19,750 bases of DNA, taken from contig CANSDD010000019.1 in assembly GCA_947645535.1 (NCBI GenBank), forward strand, positions 1-19,750, in the 5' to 3' direction. The notes beneath the pieces were generated by a model that saw nothing but the letters and a program-made list of their open reading frames with translations, made no database searches and had not been told where the DNA came from. Positions within the stretch are counted from its first letter, which is position 1. Each line of letters opens with the position of its first letter. Shown here piece after piece: positions 15,512 through 19,750 of this stretch. The position numbers and the translations under genes were made by a program. The DNA is from an uncultured Mycoplasmatota bacterium. GTDB lineage: Bacteria; Bacillota_I; Bacilli_A; RF39; UBA660.

Positions 15512-15548
15512 AGGACTAGCACATATCCTTTTACTAGAGGTGAAGCAT

Positions 15549-17456
15549 ATGTTCTTTAAAAATATTCATACTAGAATGAAAATTATCTTAGTAATTATTG
15601 TTCTCTTTTTTATTCTAATTGTAGGAAAAGTATTTTATATACAAGTATTTGATTATAAAAAATTAAACAAATATGCTTCTAGTTTATGGAGTAGAAATCT
15701 TCCAATAGAAGCGAATAGAGGAAAAATATTTGATAGGAATGGAGTAGTTTTGGCTGATAATATTACAACTACTTCTCTTGTTTTAATACCAAATCAAATT
15801 AAAGATAAAGAAGGAACAGCAGAAAAGCTAGCTAGTATTTTAAATGTTACAAAAGAAGAAATGCTTGCTCATATTAATAAAGTAACATCAATAGAAAGAG
15901 TTCACCCAGAAGGAAGAAGACTATCTTATGAAATAGCAGATCAAATTAGTAGTTTAAAACTACCTGGTGTATATTTGGTCAAAGAATCAAAACGTTATTA
16001 TCCATATGATACTGTTTTATCTCATACTTTAGGTTTTGTTGGAATTGATAATCAAGGGCTATCTGGACTAGAGCTTATGTATGACAATTACTTGACTGGA
16101 AGTTATGGTGCGATTAAATATTTTAGTGATGCCAAAGGAGCTAGATTAAAATTAAATGAGGTATATGAGCAACCACAAGATGGGATCAATATGACTCTTA
16201 CCATTAACTATGAAATACAAGCCTCTTTAGAACGAGAGTTAGATAATGCTGTCTCAAAATATAGTCCCGATCAGGCGCTTGGAATTGCAATGGACCCCAA
16301 AACAGGAGAAATATTAGCAATTTCTTCAAGACCAAATTTTTCTCCTAGTAATTATTCTAATTACACGACTGAAGAAATTAACCGTAACCTACCAATATGG
16401 GCTACTTATGAACCAGGAAGTACTTTTAAAATTATTACACTTGCGACTGCATTAGAGGAAAAGAAAGTAGATTTGGAAAAAGAAAATTTTACAGATAATG
16501 GAAGTGTTAATGTAGAAGGAGCTAGAATTAAATGTTGGAAACATGGTGGTCATGGAACGCAAACATTCCTTCAGGTAGTTGAAAATTCTTGCAACCCAGG
16601 ATTTGTTGAATTAGGACAAAGAATAGGAAAAGAAACCTTATTTGAATATATCAAAAACTTTGGATTTGGAAGTAAAACAGGAGTAGATTTAAATGGAGAA
16701 GGTAGTGGAATATTATTTAATTTAGATAAAGTAGGACCAGTAGAGCTAGCAACTACTGCATTTGGTCAAGGAGTATCTGTAACACCTATTCAGCAAATTA
16801 CAGCAGTATCAGCCGCTATCAATGGTGGAACACTTTATCAACCTTATATTGTAAAAAGCTTAAATGAACCAGAAACAAATACCATCATTAAAGAAACAAC
16901 TCCAACAGTAAAGAGAAAAGTCATTAGCGAAGAAACAAGTGAAAAGGTGCGCATGGCGCTTGAAAGTGTTGTCAGTAATGGGACAGGGAGAAGTGCTTTT
17001 ATAGAAGGATACCGAGTAGGTGGGAAAACAGGAACAGCTCAAAAGGTAAAAGATGGAAAATATATGGTAGGAAATTATATTGTTTCTTTTATGGGGTTCT
17101 TACCAGCAGATGATCCACAAATTGTTGTTTATATTGCAATAGATAATGCCAAAGGTGTCACTCAATATGGGGGAACTGTAGCAGCTCCTATTGCTAGAAA
17201 TGTTTTATTAGATGCGATTGATGCACTTGGAATAGAAAAAAGAGAAGGGGCAAGTGATAAACTTTATAAATATGGAGATAAAGTTTATGTAGAAGTGCCA
17301 AATGTAGTTGGAAAATCAGTAAAAGAAGCAGTAAATGATTTAGCTAGTTTTAAAGTAGAATTTTCAGGAAGTGGAGAAATTGTAACTTATCAATCACCAG
17401 CAGCAGGAGAAAAAATATACGAAGGAGAAACAGTTCGTTTGATGTTATCAGAATAG
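15549..17456 (+). CDS. Class B penicillin-binding protein (SpoVD/FtsI-like) with one PASTA domain
   Basis: Membrane-anchored peptidoglycan DD-transpeptidase, second of its class in the window. The 635-aa product has a transmembrane helix (about 11-31), a dimerisation domain (about 52-205), a transpeptidase domain with STFK (291-294, nucleophile Ser291), SCN (347-349) and KTGT (493-496), and one C-terminal PASTA domain (about 582-635). Size and single PASTA match B. subtilis SpoVD, encoded directly after pbpB there; its use in sporulation rather than vegetative division cannot be decided from sequence. The ATG at 15549 follows AGAGGTGAA; the in-frame TTG at 15450 is the promoter -35 element and would add 33 residues encoded across the terminator. 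Paired with the FtsW/SpoVE-type gene downstream. Confidence 0.92.
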   Translation: MFFKNIHTRMKIILVIIVLFFILIVGKVFYIQVFDYKKLNKYASSLWSRNLPIEANRGKIFDRNGVVLADNITTTSLVLIPNQIKDKEGTAEKLASILNVTKEEMLAHINKVTSIERVHPEGRRLSYEIADQISSLKLPGVYLVKESKRYYPYDTVLSHTLGFVGIDNQGLSGLELMYDNYLTGSYGAIKYFSDAKGARLKLNEVYEQPQDGINMTLTINYEIQASLERELDNAVSKYSPDQALGIAMDPKTGEILAISSRPNFSPSNYSNYTTEEINRNLPIWATYEPGSTFKIITLATALEEKKVDLEKENFTDNGSVNVEGARIKCWKHGGHGTQTFLQVVENSCNPGFVELGQRIGKETLFEYIKNFGFGSKTGVDLNGEGSGILFNLDKVGPVELATTAFGQGVSVTPIQQITAVSAAINGGTLYQPYIVKSLNEPETNTIIKETTPTVKRKVISEETSEKVRMALESVVSNGTGRSAFIEGYRVGGKTGTAQKVKDGKYMVGNYIVSFMGFLPADDPQIVVYIAIDNAKGVTQYGGTVAAPIARNVLLDAIDALGIEKREGASDKLYKYGDKVYVEVPNVVGKSVKEAVNDLASFKVEFSGSGEIVTYQSPAAGEKIYEGETVRLMLSE

Positions 17457-17465
17457 GAGGATATT

Positions 17466-18458
17466 ATGCTTATTTTAACAAAATCTATTTTTGCAATGAT
17501 GATTGGATTTTTATTTGCTATATTTTTTGGTGTGTTACTTATTCCTATTCTAAAACGATTAAAAGCAGGTCAATCGCTTAGTATTTATTTAGAGCGAACA
17601 CATAAATCCAAAAATGGTACTCCAACTATGGGAGGATTTATCTTTCTTATTCCTACAATTATAACTATTTTATTCTTATTTTTCTTAAAAAAAATAGAAT
17701 TTTCTTATAGTTTAATCATTGTTCTTTTTACCTTTATTGCTTATGCAGTTATTGGATTTATAGATGATTATTTGATTATTGTAAAGCATAATAATAAAGG
17801 GTTGTCAGAAGGAGCAAAGATGTTATTGCAATTGTTTGTTGCTGTTATCTTTTTCTATCTATTTATGAAATCTGGAAATGAACCACTTTTATGGATACAT
17901 ACATTTCATATAAAAATGAATATTGGTTGGTTTTATGGTTTATTTATTTTATTTATATTAGTAGCGAGTAGTAATGCGGTTAATTTAACAGATGGATTAG
18001 ATGGGTTGGCAGGGGGATTATCAGCGATAGCTTTTTTGACTTTTGGACTTATTTGTTTAAATACAGGTTGGCTAGAAGGGTATCAAGAATTATCAATATT
18101 TTGTTTTGTTTTAGTAGGAGGAATATTAGGTTTTTTATTCTTTAATGTTAGTCCTGCGAAAGTATTTATGGGAGATATTGGTTCTCTCGCACTAGGGGCA
18201 ACATTAGGAAGTCTTGCTATTTTAACTAGGCATGAACTATTACTTATTGTGATTGGAATCGTTTTTGTATTAGAAACTATTTCTTGTATTATACAAAGGG
18301 GATATTATAAGTTGACTCATAAACGTATTTTTCCAATGACACCAATTCATCATACATTTGAAAAGTTGGGATGGAATGAAAGAGATATAGTAAAATTATT
18401 TTGGGTCATTGGTTTACTTGGTGCAATGGTAGCTCTTGCTTTTGGAGTGTGGTTATAA
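17466..18458 (+). CDS. mraY: Phospho-N-acetylmuramoyl-pentapeptide transferase MraY
   Basis: Integral membrane enzyme that transfers phospho-MurNAc-pentapeptide from UDP to undecaprenyl phosphate, giving lipid I. The 330-aa protein has about ten transmembrane helices and the family motifs: KNGTPTMGG (49-57), the DD pair 100-101 in GFIDDY, NLTDGLDG (173-180), FMGDIGS (234-240; Asp237), and IFPMTPIHHTFEKLGW (288-303). The usual HHH triplet of the last loop reads HHT here: His295 and His296 kept, third position Thr297. AGGAGG overlaps the stop region of the PBP gene, and its stop overlaps the ftsW start by one base. The murE and murD genes that flank mraY in B. subtilis are absent from this position. 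Confidence 0.96.
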   Translation: MLILTKSIFAMMIGFLFAIFFGVLLIPILKRLKAGQSLSIYLERTHKSKNGTPTMGGFIFLIPTIITILFLFFLKKIEFSYSLIIVLFTFIAYAVIGFIDDYLIIVKHNNKGLSEGAKMLLQLFVAVIFFYLFMKSGNEPLLWIHTFHIKMNIGWFYGLFILFILVASSNAVNLTDGLDGLAGGLSAIAFLTFGLICLNTGWLEGYQELSIFCFVLVGGILGFLFFNVSPAKVFMGDIGSLALGATLGSLAILTRHELLLIVIGIVFVLETISCIIQRGYYKLTHKRIFPMTPIHHTFEKLGWNERDIVKLFWVIGLLGAMVALAFGVWL

Positions 18459-19543
18459 TGAAAGAAAAAAAGTTTAATTTATTGTTATTTCTTAGTATTT
18501 TAGCTATTTCTATTTTTGGACTTATTATGATTTATTCAGCTTCTTATATTTGGGCTGAATATAAGTTTCATGATCCATTTAAGTTTGTTAAAAATCAAGG
18601 GTTATTTTTTCTTATAGGAGTAGTATTGATGATTATGATTAGTAAAATAGATTATCAGTTATATAGAAAATATTCCAATAAGATTTTAGGGTTATGTGTA
18701 ATTTTACTAATTCTTGTTTTAATTCCTGGTATAGGAACTGTTAGAAATGGTAGTAGAAGTTGGTTTGGAATTGGTTCTTTTGGAATACAACCTAGTGAAT
18801 TTACGAAATTAGGATTGATTATATTTACATCTAAGTATTTATGTACTCATGCAAAAGATATGAAAAAGATTAAATTAGGGGTTTTACCTATCTTAGGTTT
18901 AACACTCTTTATCTTTGGAATAATTATGTTGCAACCTGATTTTGGAACTGGAACGATTATTGTAATGACAATTATTGGAATATTATTTGTAGGTGGTGTG
19001 AATTTTAAATTTTTCTTTCGAATTGGAATAGTTGGTGTCGTAGGGATTGTAATTTTAATTGCTATTGCACCATATAGATTGGCCAGAATTTTATCCTTTC
19101 TAGATCCCTGGAAAGACCCACTTGGAAGTGGTTTTCAGATTATTCAGTCGCTATATGCAATTGGACCAGGAGGTTTATTAGGGTTAGGATTTGGTAATTC
19201 TATTCAAAAACATTTTTATCTTCCAGAACCTCAAACAGATTTTATTTTCTCTATTATTAGTGAGGAATTTGGGTTTTTAGGAGTTTTAATTGTAGCATCG
19301 TTATTTTTATGTATTATCATTAGTGGGTTTAAAATAGCTCATGAATCTTCTGATTTATTTGGAAAATATTTAGCATTTGGTATTATTTTTCAGCTTTCTT
19401 TTCAAGCAATTTTAAATTTATGTGTTGTAGTTGGATTAATTCCAGTTACTGGGGTTACACTTCCATTTTTATCTTATGGTGGTTCTAGTTTACTGATTAC
19501 GTTATGCAGTATGGGAATTGTATTAAATATTTCAAGGGAATAA
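18458..19543 (+). CDS. ftsW: SEDS-family peptidoglycan glycosyltransferase FtsW/SpoVE
   Basis: Polytopic glycosyltransferase that polymerises lipid II together with a class B PBP, presumably one of the two PBPs in this window. The 361-aa product has about ten helices and SEDS motifs: NGSRSWFGIG (97-106), QPSEFTKLG (111-119), LQPDFGTG (158-165), LDPWKDPLGSGFQIIQS (215-231), GLGFGNS (242-248), LPEPQTDFIFS (255-265), a segment carrying the family's invariant Asp, and LPFLSYGGSS (335-344). ATG 18458 overlaps the mraY stop (TAATG), with GGAGTG at 18444-18449; the in-frame ATG at 18401 lies inside mraY. FtsW, SpoVE and RodA are hard to separate by motif; the dcw location favours FtsW/SpoVE. A terminator covers its stop codon. 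Confidence 0.93.
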   Translation: MKEKKFNLLLFLSILAISIFGLIMIYSASYIWAEYKFHDPFKFVKNQGLFFLIGVVLMIMISKIDYQLYRKYSNKILGLCVILLILVLIPGIGTVRNGSRSWFGIGSFGIQPSEFTKLGLIIFTSKYLCTHAKDMKKIKLGVLPILGLTLFIFGIIMLQPDFGTGTIIVMTIIGILFVGGVNFKFFFRIGIVGVVGIVILIAIAPYRLARILSFLDPWKDPLGSGFQIIQSLYAIGPGGLLGLGFGNSIQKHFYLPEPQTDFIFSIISEEFGFLGVLIVASLFLCIIISGFKIAHESSDLFGKYLAFGIIFQLSFQAILNLCVVVGLIPVTGVTLPFLSYGGSSLLITLCSMGIVLNISRE

Positions 19544-19560
19544 AATGAATTCTCTTTTTT
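19534..19560 (+). terminator. Terminator overlapping the ftsW stop codon
   Basis: AAGGGAAT (19534-19541) pairs with ATTCTCTT (19549-19556) with one G-T wobble around a 7-base loop, and T residues continue to 19560. The TAA stop (19541-19543) lies in the hairpin. It marks the end of the dcw transcript, so murG is not co-transcribed here. Confidence 0.6.
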
Positions 19561-19630
19561 GGTGCATTTTGGAAGCTGTATTTTGTAGTTTATAATCTAA
19601 TTGGATAGTGAAAAACATTTGTTCTTGTGT

Positions 19631-19658
19631 TTGCTATGGATGTTTGGTAAAATATAAT
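19631..19658 (+). promoter_or_regulatory. Promoter of the ORF6N-domain gene
   Basis: TTGCTA (19631-19636) and a consensus TATAAT (19653-19658) are 16 bp apart, predicting a transcription start near 19665, about 19 bases before the proposed ATG. Confidence 0.65.
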
Positions 19659-19683
19659 ATATGAAATAAGAGGAAAGCAAGTG

Positions 19684-19750
19684 ATGTTGGATAGTGATTT
19701 GGCGAAACTTTATGAGTGTAGGAATGGAACAAAAGAAATAAATCAAGCTG
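19684..19750 (+). CDS. ORF6N-domain protein, N-terminal fragment cut by the window edge
   Basis: Only 22 codons are visible. MLDSDLAKLYECRNGTKEIN matches the start of the ORF6N domain (a KilA-N/phage antirepressor-associated DNA-binding module), whose members usually read xIRGxxVMLDxDLAxLY. Codons 19657-19683 directly upstream encode the matching IYEIRGKQV, but a TAA at 19648-19650 closes this frame and no ATG, GTG or TTG occurs between that stop and GTG 19681. The start is therefore GTG 19681 or ATG 19684, behind AGAGGA (19669-19674), giving a shortened domain; or the gene has a nonsense mutation, because in-frame ATG 19636 reads M-D-V-W before the stop. Such genes are common in prophages and mobile islands. 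Confidence 0.65.
   Translation, partial: MLDSDLAKLYECRNGTKEINQA

Noticed and set aside
15450..15548. 33-residue N-terminal extension of the SpoVD-like PBP
   Set aside because: Its TTG is the -35 element, its codons run through the terminator hairpin, and the ATG at 15549 has AGAGGTGAA upstream.
4224..15548. Transposon or integrase remnants at the edges of the accessory block
   Set aside because: No transposase or integrase frame, no tRNA gene and no obvious direct repeat was found at either edge by eye.
1..19750. CRISPR array, tRNA or rRNA genes
   Set aside because: No regularly spaced repeats and no cloverleaf or rRNA-like sequence was noticed.

Overview
The window is AT-rich, with every confident gene on the + strand, short or overlapping gene junctions, Shine-Dalgarno sites of the AGGAGG/GGTGAT type, and some GTG and TTG starts. 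TGA is used as a stop (rsmH, the VTC gene), so this is not the mycoplasma code. The gene content (MraZ, FtsL, two class B PBPs with PASTA domains, MraY, FtsW) points to a low-GC Bacillota, most likely a Bacilli- or Erysipelotrichia-like lineage. I cannot name the species.

Layout. Positions 1-255 hold an unidentified tail, a strong terminator and the promoter/operator of the division and cell-wall (dcw) cluster. Positions 289-4223 carry mraZ, rsmH, ftsL and a PBP2B/FtsI-type transpeptidase with two PASTA domains. Ten bases later the dcw order is interrupted. First come a ComEC-like metallo-beta-lactamase-fold lipoprotein and a LicD-family phosphotransferase (4234-5902), which have no visible promoter of their own. 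A terminator and a near-consensus promoter follow, then a tight operon (6034-13525): VTC-type polyphosphate polymerase domain, DUF4956 membrane protein, CotH-like secreted kinase, membrane-anchored glycoside hydrolase, membrane-anchored HEAT-repeat protein, and processive GT2 glycosyltransferase. Two paralogous HD-GYP proteins (13589-15272) follow. After a leader with promoter and terminator signals, dcw resumes with a SpoVD-like PBP (one PASTA), mraY and ftsW (15549-19543), and ends at a terminator built over the ftsW stop codon. The edge holds the start of an ORF6N-domain gene.

How the genes may work together. The flanking genes make and cross-link septal peptidoglycan. In Bacillus subtilis pbpB and spoVD are adjacent; here about 11 kb of accessory genes sits between their apparent counterparts. 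The accessory genes look like a surface-polymer system: a membrane glycan synthase with a HEAT partner, a surface glycosidase, a polyphosphate polymerase/membrane pair, a secreted kinase-fold protein, a LicD phosphotransferase, and two probable cyclic-di-GMP phosphodiesterases. The working hypothesis is a cyclic-di-GMP-controlled, possibly phosphorylated or polyphosphate-linked envelope polymer. The individual families are recognised from motifs; their joint function is inference.
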